Origin: Diphasiastrum complanatum
Lineage: Eukaryota > Streptophyta > Lycopodiopsida > Lycopodiales > Lycopodiaceae
Direction: 5' to 3'
DNA length: 64,000 nt
Assembly (NCBI GenBank): GCA_029204225.1
Contig: CM055109.1
Coordinates: 31,847,870-31,911,869 of the forward strand
Numbering within the stretch: position 1 is the stretch's first letter; each line of letters begins with the position of its first letter. Made by a program: the position numbers and the translations under genes. The notes beneath the pieces are model-generated. The model was not told the DNA's origin. It did not search any database and saw only the letters and a list, made by a program, of their open reading frames with translations. Shown here piece after piece: positions 1 to 11,396 of this stretch.

Positions 1-294
1 TTAACTTCAACTTAATCACCAGGACTTCTTGCAGTCTGATCAATCAATCACATCATTGAGAATAAGGAAGCAAATGCATGCAGTAGCCTGATTTCACAAG
101 GCTAGGGCAAGACCTAAAAATTGCTGCTGAATTTGTATTCATCTTGCAACATTACTGTCCAAACAGATATCCATTTTAGAAAACCCCTTGATACACAAAT
201 AACACATGTGAAATGGAAGCAAGCCAATCCATTGAAAGCAGAGGTTTGATGAGATTTTGAAGAAGGCATGGATATGGGCATGAATGGGAGTTAC

Positions 295-457
295 CGCCCA
301 CAAAGAGTTTGGATGAAGAAGAGATGTTCCGAGAGAAGTTGAAGTAGTCATGTTGCATGCTCACCACCGCTGCATCAGTATTAGTATTGATATAGTGACC
401 CTTGGAGGATGCACGGCGGATTAAGGTTGCTAGCCCAAGCCGAGAGACGAAAGCCAT
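295..457 (-). CDS. Exon 1 of a mitochondrial-type glycine-rich RNA-binding protein gene (partial)
   Basis: The minus-strand frame from the ATG at 457 begins MAFVSRLGLATLIRR, rich in Arg, Ser and Leu with no acidic residue, as expected of a mitochondrial presequence. It ends with KLFVGG, the RNP2 strand that opens an RRM domain. Directly after the first base of the last Gly codon comes a consensus donor (GTAACT, from 294). In plant mitochondrial glycine-rich RNA-binding proteins the RRM starts just after a short Ser-rich presequence, and from memory an intron often interrupts this strand. The remaining exons would lie left of the window. An upstream in-frame extension to 571 exists, but the ATG at 457 fits the family. 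It could also be a captured exon inside a transposon; no LTR is visible beside it. Confidence 0.6.
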
Positions 458-619
458 TTCCTGTCTCTTCCTCACACCTCTTTTTTGGCCCTGCCTTTGC
501 AAAGAGGACTTGGCAATCATGTGAAACATGCACTGCTTTTGTTTTAGCCTTAATTCAAATGACTTACTCAAAAAAGTTCTTTTTTTTTTTTCGTTTTCAG
601 ATATTGTGGATATTCTAAA

Positions 620-1411
620 TAAGTTATCTACCTTGAAAAGTTTTTTTTAGGTTTCTTTTCACTTTATAATGTCTCAAAAAATATTTTATTTGCATTTAAT
701 TTTGATTTCAATTTCATGACTTAAAAATCTAATGGAATGCTGCCACGTGCACTTTTATGTTTCTAGAGGTTTCAAAGTATATCACGGCTTCAATATTCGG
801 TTCCATGATCACATCTTTGCATGGACATGCGCTGTGATGGTAAGCACTTCTGCATATAGGTAGAAGCTATGGTCGCACATGTATTCTCATTGTTTGCTAC
901 AATATGGGTGTGAAGCTGAGAAAAACGCTCGAGGTGTTCTTGCTTTAATAAGGAGATTCAAGCTTTCATTTTGAAAAAAATGCTTTTGTCGCAATCCAAT
1001 ATTTCAAGGTATCTAACTCATTCACATTGACTAACAATTGGTTCTCATATCAGAGACAACATCTTATCTATTCGCTCATGCATCTTGCAAATGCAATGGC
1101 TCCATAGACGCACTGAGGAGGGTCCTAAATGCCGAAGACTTGTTGGGCAAAAATGCAGAATTTTTTCACAAAGGCCCCTCAAGGAGAGAGAAAAATACGT
1201 GACGATCTCAGTGAAGAAAAGTTTGTTCACTTCACCAATTCGACTAACTGCATCAGCCACACAGAGTTCTGCCCAGTGGGCACGTTTTCTCAAGTCATAA
1301 GTAGTTTAGAGGTTGATGATATGTGTTCACCATGAACTTATGACCATACATGTAATGTCACCACAAAAAGCTCTTTTTCTTGAGTAGTATATTTGACCTG
1401 CACATCGGACA
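620..1411. other. Non-coding stretch, nothing recognised
   Basis: AT-rich sequence. Short open frames occur on both strands, but none has a recognisable domain, splice pattern or repeat structure. Confidence 0.5.
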
Positions 1412-2075
1412 TCATTTTGCTCTCAAAAGCAATGGGCTGACCCTGCTATAAGAGAACAACTCCAACAGATCACTCACGTCAGTGTTAATGAGGAAAGAGA
1501 TATTTGGATCCGCTATTCTCAACATGGGAGCTGAGAGAACTAGAAGCTTGAGTTTGCGAATGCTCTCTTTTAATTTCTCATTCCACTTTATCAAAGGACT
1601 AGGCCTCATCCCCACTTTAAAACATTATTAAGAGGAGCGACAATTTTAGAATATTCCTCAATAAACTTTCATAAAAACACAATGAAACCCAAATAAGACC
1701 TGAGCTCACTGACTGTTTTGGAAATTGGTCATTCCACTATCATCTTTACCTTTTCTTTGTCAATCTTGATCCCCTGTGTAGTGATCTTATGACCAAGGCA
1801 AAGAAGTTCCTTTTTGAAGAATTCACACTAAGATTCTTTAGTGAAAAGCTTCCCTTGTCTTGAAATCCTTAAGATAGTATGGAGATGTTTTATATGCTCT
1901 TTTAGTATTCTACTATCGATCAAAATATCATCTAAAAACACCACTACAAACTTTTTCAAAAAAGGAAGAAATATATCATTTATCATTTGATGGGAGTACA
2001 TCGGTCTCTCCATTAATAGAGACATATTTACCATAACCATATTTAAATACCAATGAGTGATTTTTAAAATCAATG
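1412..2075 (-). pseudogene. Ty3/Gypsy reverse transcriptase to RNase H remnant
   Basis: Read on the minus strand, the upstream part contains MINDIFLPFLKKFVVVFLDD followed by ILI, the RT palm region with the catalytic Asp pair in FLDD. It continues through a segment matching the usual 'LGH.I...GI..D..K' connection to the RNase H lead-in (SPLIKW, then LLVLSAPMLRIADP and a TD.SD motif at 1412-1615). The frame is broken between about 1640 and 1830, where the conserved words appear in more than one frame. No LTR, protease or integrase is attached. This is an old, truncated pol fragment. Confidence 0.75.
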
Positions 2076-2659
2076 TCTAAAGAATCTAATTACTAAAAAA
2101 CCACTCATATCCTAGAATTATATCAATGCAATCGAGATTCATGACATGAAATTCCAATCTCTCGATATAGCCCTACAACTAAAGCTCCAAATCGAGGATT
2201 TTGACATGTCAAGGCTCTATGTCCGACCTCGAGGCTAAGTGGACCATGTCTCGGTGATCACTGGTCATGGTGGGCACCTGAAGCTTCTGCACAAGCCGAG
2301 GATTCTAATCAAGTAATATGTTAACATCTTTTCCTAAATTGTGTCGCTAATATAAAACTAATCAATTGGACAGGTGCCTGTTTGATTAGCCCACACTTGT
2401 CTAGCCTATGTAGTTTGGGGCTTTTACTATGTGTAAAGTATTTCCCTGTTGTTTATCAACTTTTGTTGTGTCATTTTTAGAGCTATGGATGCCTAAGCTA
2501 TGGTGATCACTGGTGTGATCTGCATGTTGCACTAGGTCTCGTAACATCTTTCAAAAATTCACACACTTTTGACTATGATTTTCCATTGTGTATCTCCCTC
2601 TGAAAATTCAACTATTACTTTACCTTCGTTTTCATGACTAAAAGCATTTGAAGTATTTT

Positions 2660-2890
2660 TTGGGTTTGGCTACAACTTTAGTCTTTGTGACTCATGAGAC
2701 ATGATTTGGTATGAGTAGTGGGACATCCTCTAAAAAACATTTGGGCATTATATATCAACATAAAAAACGAAACACCCATTGTCGAAATGTTCTTTATTGG
2801 ACTAGACATATCTAAATGAATTAAGTTTAGTACCTTCTTTGCCCGATTTTCTTTATGATAGATGAAATCAAGACACAAAGGCATGGGACT
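2660..2890 (-). pseudogene. Ty1/Copia integrase N-terminal remnant
   Basis: The minus-strand translation keeps the spacing of the Copia pre-integrase/integrase junction: a basic stretch (YHKENRAKKVLNLIHLDMSS), where LIHLD corresponds to the first catalytic Asp (usually LVHSD), followed by PIKNISTMGVSFFMLI, corresponding to 'GP....LGG..YFVLFIDD'. The Asp pair after it is lost. It is a short isolated fragment. The several hundred bases on its right up to 3350 contain nothing else I recognise. Confidence 0.5.
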
Positions 2891-3353
2891 ACTGCATTTA
2901 GCTTATATAGCCACAAGATGGCTCAGAAAAAAGTTTGGAATGTGAAATGTCTCCTAGGATGAATACACCTGAAGAATAGGACAAGCAAAGGAAGAACTTG
3001 AATTTTCATGAGTTATGGCAAATGGCTTCATCTTGCAGTCTATTTGGCTAGAAAATTGTACAAGGCAATATGGTATTTGAAAACTTTAGTGGCATAGAGT
3101 GTGGTAGGTAGTATTACAATTGCTATTTTAAATTCTACAGACATTTTGGCTATAAATGAATGATGCCAAATTCAGAGCAAGCCTATCAAGCACACTATTA
3201 AATCATAATTTTTTTTCAATAATATCTTATCCATAATAGAACAACAATATGACATTGAGAATGAAGAGGATGAGGCTGTGAAGAATTGAAAAAGATTATC
3301 TATGTTAGATATAGGAGTCTTATGTTTTGTACATCAAGCATCTAGGTGTAGGA

Positions 3354-4015
3354 TGTTGATAGGAACAAATTTGGCATAGATGGCAAATTATGCATTTCCA
3401 CTTGTAATGCCACTATTGAGCCAAAATAGAGTAAGAGGCTAAACTCGTGCCAATTAGAGTGTAGACAAGTGTAATGCCTTTGTTTGATGAATTCTAAGAG
3501 GTCCAATAGGATTTAGAGGTGGAACCATGTGAGGTCCAATAGGAATTTGAGGTGTGCTTGAATATAGTCCAATAGAATTAAGAGGTGCATGGATCAATGG
3601 TCCAATAGGATTAAGAGGTGACAAAGTGTGGGCCAATCATAGTTAAGCATAGTGGTAGCTCGTGGATCTACTAGTATCATTGTACTCCTCATTTTGGATC
3701 TAATTGATTTGGTGATTGTGTGGATTTTTAGTGTTATTGGATTTCTAGCTTTCTCTCTCTACCTGAGAGCTCATGATGGTTTTTTTCTCTCTCTACTCGA
3801 GGAGAGCAACTTGTTTTTACTTAGAATAATTTTTTGATACTTCCCACACGTGTGAGTGAGAGTTGGAAGTGATTCAATGCATGTAGTAGTGTGTTTTTGC
3901 AATAGGATCTAAGATTGATCTTGAATCTCAGTCTAGTCTTGATCTTGGTGCATCTACAAACCTTAGGGGATCACAAGTACATGTTTTGGACAATCCACAC
4001 GTGTGAAATTCAACA
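3354..4015 (+). repeat. 5' LTR of a truncated Copia element
   Basis: The right boundary is secure: the sequence ending in TTCAACA is followed immediately by a tRNA-Met primer-binding site. The left boundary is inferred from TGTTG at 3354, which is the inverted match of the terminal CAACA; an alternative TGTTAG start lies at 3303. The length (about 660 bp) is like the other LTRs in this window. The LTR contains a short tandem array (3500-3630) and the ACACGTGT palindrome close to its 3' end. The element is truncated at its 3' side, so no second LTR or target duplication can confirm the start. Confidence 0.5.
3500..3630. repeat. Degenerate tandem repeat GGTCCAATAGGATT...
   Basis: Four imperfect copies of a unit resembling GGTCCAATAGGATTAAGAGG, roughly 30-40 bp apart, lie inside the LTR upstream of its presumed promoter. 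Read on the minus strand the array gives a repetitive Pro/Ile/Gly peptide, which is a by-product and not a gene. Confidence 0.6.
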
Positions 4016-4029
4016 TGGTATCAGAGCTT
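4016..4029 (+). promoter_or_regulatory. Primer-binding site (initiator Met-tRNA)
   Basis: TGGTATCAGAGCTT follows the LTR end directly. The first twelve bases match the complement of the plant initiator Met-tRNA 3' end, the standard minus-strand primer of plant Copia elements. Confidence 0.85.
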
Positions 4030-4771
4030 ACCTAGGGTTGCCATGCATTTTGATCCATTTAAGTGAAAACTATTCATCAATCTTGAGTTAGAAATTGTCA
4101 AGGTCCATTTTCCTACCTATCTTGTTCAATTTTGGATCAAAAGAGATCAAAAGGACATTGAGTGGGTCTGACCTAGTACTGTACGGAATCAGGTGCTCAG
4201 ACACGTGTGAGGAACATCCAATTTCAGTTTGGAAGTTCTCTCTCATGCTTGATCCATTTATCTTCCTTAATAGGTTATTTTGAACCTATTTTTGTCTAGT
4301 TTTTGATGCAATCAGTTTCATTCCATTTGGTTGAGCCAATCAGAAGTTACAAGATTTTGAAGAGGGTTAGGTAGGGCACCTAGACTTGGGTGGACACATT
4401 TGGTTTGGTCAAGAGATTGCCTGGTTGATCCAAAATCACAGTTGTATGCTTACCAATCTCATCTATATGTGATCTAGGCACTGTTTTGAGATCTTAGCCA
4501 TTTTGTTTCATGCAATATCATTGTATTTGAGTCAAATTTGGTTTCTTAGTGTACTTCACACATTCTAAGAGTGTTTGATCCTAACTTTGCCTATACTCCA
4601 TCATTTGATGTGAAATAGATCTTGTTTTAGAGAGATTTGTGTAGCTAGTGAGAATCAATTCACAATTAGTTGCAAGATCTTTCATAGGAGGAGATAGTAC
4701 TCTATTATTGGATCCTATTGGGAGTGTGTAGCAACATTTATTGTTCATCATTTGAGTTTTCTTCACTTCAA

Positions 4772-6402
4772 ATGTCTTCAATGGGTTCATCCTTGTTGGA
4801 ACCAAGTGAAAGATTGTCCACTTCAAACTATTCAATTTGGAAAATGAGGATGGAGTCCATCTTGATCCTTCAAGACGTGATGGACATAGTTCTTGGCCTT
4901 GAAGAAGAACCACAAGTTCTTCAAGAGGTTCAAAAATACAAAAAGAGAGATAGGATGGCTCTCCACTACATTAAGATGAATGTCTCTAATGAGATATTGA
5001 GGGAGATAGGTACTTGTACAACAGCCAAAGAAGCTTGGGATTGTCTCAAGTCTATCTATGAGGCTAAGAATACCTCTAGGCTTCTCACTCTTAGGAATCA
5101 AATCTTTCAAAGGAGCCAAAATAGTGATGAGAGTGCATCTAGTTATGTTTTGAGAGTAAAAGATATTCATAGAGAACTTGCTTGTATTGGTGATTCCATC
5201 AATCAAAATGAGCAAGTTCAAGTCATTCTCAATGGCTTGAGAAGTGAATTTGATAATCTTGTTCAATCCTATGCCATTAAGGAGGAGCTACCAAGTTTGG
5301 AGGCTCTCCAAAGTGTGCTAATTTTAGAAGAGTCAAGACAAGAGTACAAGCTCTTGAGGATGGACAAGCTCTCTCTCACTCATAATGATGGCAAAGCTCT
5401 CTTTGCCAAGGATAAGCACAAAGGGAGGAGCAAGAACCAACATGAACAATCCTCAAGCAAGGACAAAGTCAAATCCAAAGACAAAGATGAGGAGGAAGAT
5501 GATTCCTCTAATGCTTCATCATCCAAGCTCAAGAAGAAGAAGATCAAGTGCTTTTATTGTGGCAAGAAAGGCCATTATTCCACCAATTGCTTTAAGAAGA
5601 AGAATGAACTCAAGCAAGCCAACATTACCAATGAGATGGAAGACACTATTGCAAGTGATGGAGAGGGATCTCTTATGGTCTCTAGTTTCTCATCTACTCC
5701 TTTCAAGAAGGACGACCTATGGTATATTGATAGTGGAGCCTCTTCACATATGTGTAGCTCCAAGGACTCTTTCTCTTCTATTGCACCTTATGATGGAGTC
5801 AAGAAATCAATATACACTGCAAATGATTTTGAATGTCCTATTGAAGGCATAGGGAACATTCCCTTGAAGCTTGCATCCTCTAAAGTTCTTTCTCTCTCTA
5901 AAGTTCTTTATGTACCTAAGCTTACTAAGAATCTTATTGGTGTTGGCCAATTGCTTGATAATGGCCTTGATGTAAAATTCAATGTTGATACTTGCACTAT
6001 AAAAAAGAATGATGAGATACTTGCATTAGGATCTAGATTTGGAGGCATCTATAAACTAGATCCAAATGAGTATGTGAATGCTTGTAATGTTGCTCTTGTA
6101 AACAAGCTCTCTATGGAGGAATTATGGCATAGGAGGTTGGGACATCCCAACTACAAATCCATGCTCTCTATGATCAAAGAAGCCAAAGCTATTGGCTTGC
6201 CAAAGTCATTCTCCAAGAAGATCAAGCCTTGTGAGGCTTGTGCTATTGCTAAATCTCACAAAAAGCCATTTACAAGATCTTCTATCAAAAGCAAGCATCC
6301 TTTGGAGTTAATCCACTCGGATGTGCATTTCTCATCAACTACAAGCAAGGGAGGAGCCACTTGTTTTGTTACTTTCATTGATGATTTCACAAGATTCACT
6401 GT
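4772..6402 (+). pseudogene. Copia gag-protease-integrase start, 3' truncated
   Basis: One open frame begins MSSMGSSLLEPSERLSTSNY. It carries, in order, the Copia gag (UBN2/DUF4219 type), a lysine/serine-rich linker, a zinc knuckle CFYCGKKGHYSTNC (5549-5590), the aspartic protease motif WYIDSGASSHM (about 5720), the gag-pre-integrase motif LWHRRLGHPNY (about 6122), and the integrase start with HSD (about 6313) and FIDDF. The coding part is undamaged until it stops abruptly at about 6402 in the integrase core, where a 70-bp tandem duplication of unrelated sequence begins. RT, RNase H and the 3' LTR are missing, so it cannot transpose by itself. Upstream in-frame codons from 4718 exist, but the ATG at 4772 matches relatives. 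Confidence 0.9.
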
Positions 6403-6540
6403 AGGTGTCCTACTGAGTATTTAATTCAAACCGAAGTCTGTTGGAAGGTTGATTCTGTGAACCAAAGTGAGTAGGTGTCGTGCTGAGTCATTGTTTTAGA
6501 CCATAGTCCATTGGAAGGCTGACTTCTGTGAACCATAAGT
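6401..6540. repeat. 70-bp tandem duplication at the truncation edge
   Basis: Two imperfect direct copies (6401-6470 and 6471-6540) both start with GTAGGTGTC and share CCATTGGAAGG-like and TCTGTGAACC words. They lie exactly where the Copia integrase frame is cut. Confidence 0.75.
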
Positions 6541-6929
6541 TCGTAACAAAATAAAATGAGTCAAACATTTTTTAGAGTGGCCAGAGAAATTTGATTGTTA
6601 AAGCAATATTTACGACTGAATACTGTCTCAGTATTTTGCGAAGCCTCGTTTGCTAAATTGTTAGGAATAGGGATCTTAAATTGCAGGACCACATAGAAGT
6701 CTTTGGTTTGAAGACATAAATAAGGACAAAACCAATGTCGTTGTTGGCCAAGCTGACTGTTGAACCTCATATTATTACAGGTTCAATTAATTCCAAAAAC
6801 ATCTAGAATGTCTGTTTGTACGATTATCTGCAAGCAGCTGAAAGCACTCAGAGAACAAGCAAAAATGTCCCAAATAAAAAGGTATTTGTTTAATTTAAAT
6901 TTGTTTCACTCAATTTCTTCTGTGCTTCC
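6541..6929. other. Non-coding stretch, nothing recognised
   Basis: AT-rich spacer between the truncated Copia element and the family A LTR. No domain or repeat was recognised. Confidence 0.5.
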
Positions 6930-7740
6930 TGTGAAAAATGCAAAAATAAGCTTGGTAGAGGCCAAAAATCTTGTATATAGATAAACACACATGTGTGGAG
7001 CCTGTTCCCACATGTGAAAATAGTGTACTTGTCATGTACCATAATCATATAGGTTGTACATATGATATAAATCAAGTTCTAGTGGCTAAAAAGGCCAAAA
7101 ACTAGTTTTCTAGACATATGACACATGACATCAATCTATTGATTGCATGAGTGACATCCTATGGTTAGGTGTCATATCACATGTGTAGAGGACAGATCAC
7201 ATGTGTGGAATAAGCTGAAGTAGGCGATTTTGACTTCTAGAAGATTTCCAAGTAGATCTACCAAAAATGCTCAAAATAGAAGGTTTTGTCCAAGTGTCAG
7301 TTTTGCATGATGAATCATCATATGACAAAGCACCTTCACACATGTGGGATCAGAGGGATGATCAGTACCACGAGCTCTCACTTATTGTATATATAGAGCC
7401 ACATTTGGCCATAATCAGTGTGAGACACCAATCTTGGTTTTGGAAGCAATTTTGAGTGATTCTCTCCATTTGTCTACATTTGTTTTGATTTTTTGAGGTT
7501 CTATCAATGTGTACTTGATTTTCAGGTTGGAGTCCGTACTCAGACAATGTTTCACACATGTGAAACCAGAAAGTACACCTACCTTCAATTAATGATTATT
7601 CTTGTTAGGATTTTGTGTCTAGAACTGATCTAGATTGATCTTAATCTAAAGTAGATTGATAGATCAAGTACTCTGACAACCAATCCCTCTTGAGTTTCAG
7701 ATTAGGATCCACTCTTGGTCCTTTTTGTACTTTTTGCACA
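6930..7740 (+). repeat. 5' LTR, family A (copy 1)
   Basis: It begins TGTGAAAAATGC and ends GCACA immediately before a primer-binding site. It matches, over its length and with scattered differences, the two LTRs at 43455-44285 and 53736-54575. The palindrome TTCACACATGTGAA lies near 7551. No 3' LTR for this copy is present, so it is a 5' fragment. Confidence 0.85.
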
Positions 7741-8735
7741 TGGTATCAGAGTCTAGTACAAGAGGTTTTGTTGAAATTGATAGGGTTAATCCAAATCAAA
7801 GCCAAAATTAGCAGTTTTTTGGAAACTAGTCAAATTTTGTGTAACGAGTTGGATTTGATAGCTATCCTCAAATTTTTTGGTCTAGATCTTGTTGTGGGCT
7901 ATAGGAACCCTTTTCACACGTGTGAGGCCGTACATCTCCGATTTTGACTGAGAAATTTCAAAAATTTGTAGAATTTGACTCACATACCCAATTTGAGTCA
8001 TTTTTGGTGCAAAATCAAGCATTTTCTATAGTAAATCTAATACCTTGATTAGTTCTTGGATTAGATCAGCCAAAAAATTAAAATTGAAGCTTGAATTAGG
8101 TGCATTAATTGATCATCTCTGATTTTTTGAGTGCATGTTGAAGTTGAGACTGATTTTGCCAAAAATCATAGATTAAGGAGTGATAAGCAAGGTGAGAGGA
8201 TGAAATCCATTGTACCATCACTCTAGATTTGTTCAAGAGTGATAGGGTCAAGTTTAGAAGCATCAATTTGCTAGAAAACATCCTTGGATCTATCCTCCGA
8301 GTGAAATCTTTGAGAGTTTCTAGTGCATATAGAGCATCTATGCAAATTGTAGAATTTGACATAGATTGGCTTAAATTGAGAGTTCTAGAAAAGAGATTGA
8401 GATCCAAGTCACATTGTTCAACCCTACTCAATTTGTTTGAGTGATTGTAAGGCTTGAAAAGAGTCATTAAGGTGTCTATGGAAAATGTGTAGAGAGAGAT
8501 CCAATTTTCTAAGAGTTCCTTCCTTTGTAGAGGGCAAGATCTAGAAGCTCATTTTGTGTTGTTATTGGTGGAGAGTTTGTCTCTTCCTAAGTGACCATAT
8601 ATTTCTAAGTAGCATTAGTTCTTTGAAGCACAATAGCTTAGTGAGAAAAATCACAACTTTTGATCTTGAATTTCATTCCAAGTCTTTAAAAGTAGAGTGA
8701 TTAGTGGAATCCAATAGGACTGATTGACTGCGACT
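7741..8735 (+). mobile_element. 5' internal region of truncated family A element
   Basis: The region starts with the primer-binding site TGGTATCAGAGTC and is collinear with 44286-45200 of the nested family A element. No sense-strand coding capacity is seen; it is probably untranslated leader. Similarity ends near 8725-8735, where Gypsy-related minus-strand sequence begins. A 120-codon minus-strand frame here is matched at 44737 but lacks coding features and is not annotated. Confidence 0.7.
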
Positions 8736-8749
8736 TTCGCTTCCAAAAA

Positions 8750-10205
8750 TGTCGCTTATTGTCTTCGTTCTGCAAAAAGTGAAGTTCTTTGATGCGAATG
8801 TATTCGAGAGCATACATAGCCGAAGAGCCTATGTATAATTCTGTTGACCCAAAAGGTAGGACTTAAAACTTTCCCTGGATTATGCCCCAGTAGAGACATC
8901 CTTTCTGCTCGATAGAAAGCTGGGCCCATAACCAGAGAAAGTCTTCCTTCTCCCATGATCACTTCCAATCGTCAAAGGCGATGCCTACTGTGCCTGGTAG
9001 CATCATATAATTCATATGCCATTGTAATTCAATGTTAAAAGTAGGTGGACACCATTTCCAGAAGCGTTCAGCAAATGCACGGAATCTGTCAGCACATACC
9101 TTTGACTGATTCCGCTGCATTCGCTTTGGCTGTGTAGATGCAGTTGCCAAGTCTCGAGTTTGCAACTCAACAGCCAGCTTCTGATCTTTCATTTGTTGTT
9201 GGAGATCTGACAGCTCCTGTTCGAGCTTGTCAATCTTTGCGACTGCTTCCAGATACTCAGAATGGTCTAAGGCTCCAGTGCAGACAGGCACAGATGGAAT
9301 TTGCTGTGTAAGGTCATCAATTCTGAGTAAGGCATGAAGGTACTCGTCGTGTGCATCTGGTCCTCTACAAGATGGGGCAGCTTCAGTCGAAAACTCCCTT
9401 AGCTCCGCCAATTCTTCCTCGACAAGGGCCTTCAAATGCTCGAGTGGTTGCAGGAACTCAACTCAAAAATTGTCGAGCATCTGATCTTGGAGCTGGTTTA
9501 GCTTCGTGAGGTCGACTGTAATGGACCCTGCATTGGTGCATACAGAGAGAGCAGTTTCTGCCTTCAGTCTTCTCATTCGCTCCTCGTGGAAATGTTTATG
9601 GAATGCGACATTATATTGATTTGCAGCTGTCAGTTGCTGCTTTAAAGAATCATTTTGAGTCTGATAATTATCAGACTTGGCCTCAATCGCCTTATTGATC
9701 TGTTTTAAAGAATCAGCTTCTTTTATTAAGGTTTGAAGCTGTGTGTCGAGAGAACAATTTCGTTCAATCAGCTTTGTGTTGTCTGATTCGAGCGAATCAA
9801 TCTTCTCGAAAGACGCCTTGAAATTCTCTTGGCATTTCCTTTCTGAGTTGACAAATTCCATTGTAACTTGCTGGTGGTACTTGTCCAACTCATACACTTC
9901 AGCCACTAGATTTTTGGCTTTCTCGATGAGAGTGCGAAACCACTAGGGCTGGTCGTCTGGTTGTTCTTCATCTGCCACAAGTGCCCCAGTGTCGCCCTCA
10001 ACAATTGTTTGTCTTTTGTCTAATGTATCAGACTGAGTTGCGTCATCGTCAGAGGAGGAGGCCCTCGGCTGCTTCTGAGATGTGGAAGCAGATGCGTGCT
10101 GTGAAGAATCTGCAACAACAACAGTAGCTCCATCAGTCTCCATCGCCACAACTGGGACTGGTTCTGACTGGGAGGGTGCAACGTCAATGTCCATAGCAGC
10201 GTTAA
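8750..10205 (-). pseudogene. Coiled-coil, gag-like ORF joined to Gypsy RT
   Basis: On the minus strand an acidic, Ser/Thr-rich start (MDIDVAPSQSEP, from 10194) leads into long heptad-like stretches (9463-9906 and 8959-9435, with words such as LKQINKAIEAKS and KIDKLEQELSDLQQQM). A Trp-rich tail follows (ERFWKWCPP and GIAFDDWK near 8960), then a further segment to about 8750. Two stop codons and small gaps interrupt it. No catalytic motif is seen. Coiled coils of this kind occur in plant Gypsy gag N-termini, and the position after RT is odd for gag. The start coincides with the break of the RT frame at about 10205, so a rearranged junction is the simplest reading. Confidence 0.5.
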
Positions 10206-10976
10206 TTTCAGCTTCTGTAGGTGTGTCTTTCTATCATTGTACACACAGAAATCATCAAAAAATATTTCGAGAAAAGTTCTCAGGAAGGCAACGAAAATTA
10301 ACATCATGATTCGCTGAAAAGTCGCTGGAGCATTACAAAGACCAAAGGGCATTTTGTTGTAGTCATAAGTGCCCCAATCCGTCGTAAATGTGGTCTTTGA
10401 GCGATCCTCCTTTTGCACTCCCACCTGATTATATCCAAAAAATCCGTCACAGAAACCGTAATGCTCTTGAACAGCAACCTGATCTAGGATGGAATCAGTA
10501 AAAGGCAAAGGATGATGGTCCTTCCTGGTGGCAGCATTGAGTTTTTGAAAATCCTGGCACATTTGTATTTTGCCAGTCTTCTTCTTCGGGTCGACAACAA
10601 TGGGTGAAACCCATTCACTTCTTAAGATGGGATAGATTATACCTGTCTTAAGGTGTTTGTTAAGTTTGTCTTTGACCATTAGAAAGTATTTGGGATTGAG
10701 ACGATACTGTCTCTGTCGAACAGGTACAACATCTTCCTTCAGATCAATTCAATGCTCTCCGAATTTTGCAATTATACCCTTCAAATCGTTGAGTGACCAG
10801 GCAAAAACATCTTGATACTCCTTTAATAGTTCAGTGAATTTCGCCAACTCATATTCTCCAAGTGACTTTGAAACATGCACAAATCTACCAGGTGCAAGTT
10901 CAATCAGTTCAATAGAATCTGGTAAGATGATACCTTTAGTCATACTAGCCTTAGTATGGCCATGAATTTCGTGCAT
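10205..10976 (-). pseudogene. Ty3/Gypsy reverse transcriptase, truncated
   Basis: Upstream on the minus strand is the pre-RT motif ELLKEYQDVFAWSLNDLKGI (about 10800-10880). The RT follows, with EWVSPIVVDPKK, CQDFQKLNAATRKDHHPLPF, the PFGLCNAPATFQR motif and a palm motif FFDDFCVY in which the catalytic Asp pair is kept. The frame runs to THLQKLK and then breaks into the coiled-coil frame. One stop at about 10749 separates pre-RT from RT. RNase H and integrase are absent. It lies downstream of protease and gag on the same strand, so these are parts of one degenerate element. Confidence 0.85.
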
Positions 10977-11396
10977 GGTTGACTCCGTAGATGTTCTCTT
11001 GTCGTCAACCTAATTTTTGTTACCAAATTTGTGTTCAGATTCGTCACTCGAATCGTCAGAACCTTTCGAGTTTGTGTCTGTAATGTTAATTTCTTCATAC
11101 GAAACATCAGCTTCATCGTTGCAGACATCAAAGAATTTTTCGTCATCAGCATTCTCATAACATTCAAAGTACTGCACTTCAATATCAGATTTATAGAAAA
11201 AAATATTCAAGGCATACGAAGATTCTTCTGATGTAAAACTGGTGTCGGACCAAGGAGATTCACCTTCATATTTTCATGACTCCAGGTTATGATTTGTTTG
11301 CTGGCTTACCTCGGATATTGGTCTCACCAGTCTTTGAAATCTTAGCTCTTTGGATTTCCAATGTACACTAGCATTTGATTGATAAAGCCAAGGTCG
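10977..11396 (-). other. Linker between Gypsy protease and RT
   Basis: An acidic, Asp/Glu/Asn-rich minus-strand segment (for example YEEINITDTNSKGSDDSSDE) with frame breaks. It corresponds in position to the variable protease-RT linker, and no domain is recognised. Confidence 0.45.

Noticed and set aside
3454-3636. Repetitive Pro-Ile-Gly peptide on the minus strand
   Set aside because: By-product of the tandem repeat in the LTR.
4832-5266. 144-codon minus-strand frame opposite Copia gag
   Set aside because: Shadow of the real plus-strand gag frame.
8105-8467. 120-codon minus-strand frame in family A leader, matched at 44737
   Set aside because: It is antisense to the element leader, has no domain, and is shortened by stops in the second copy.
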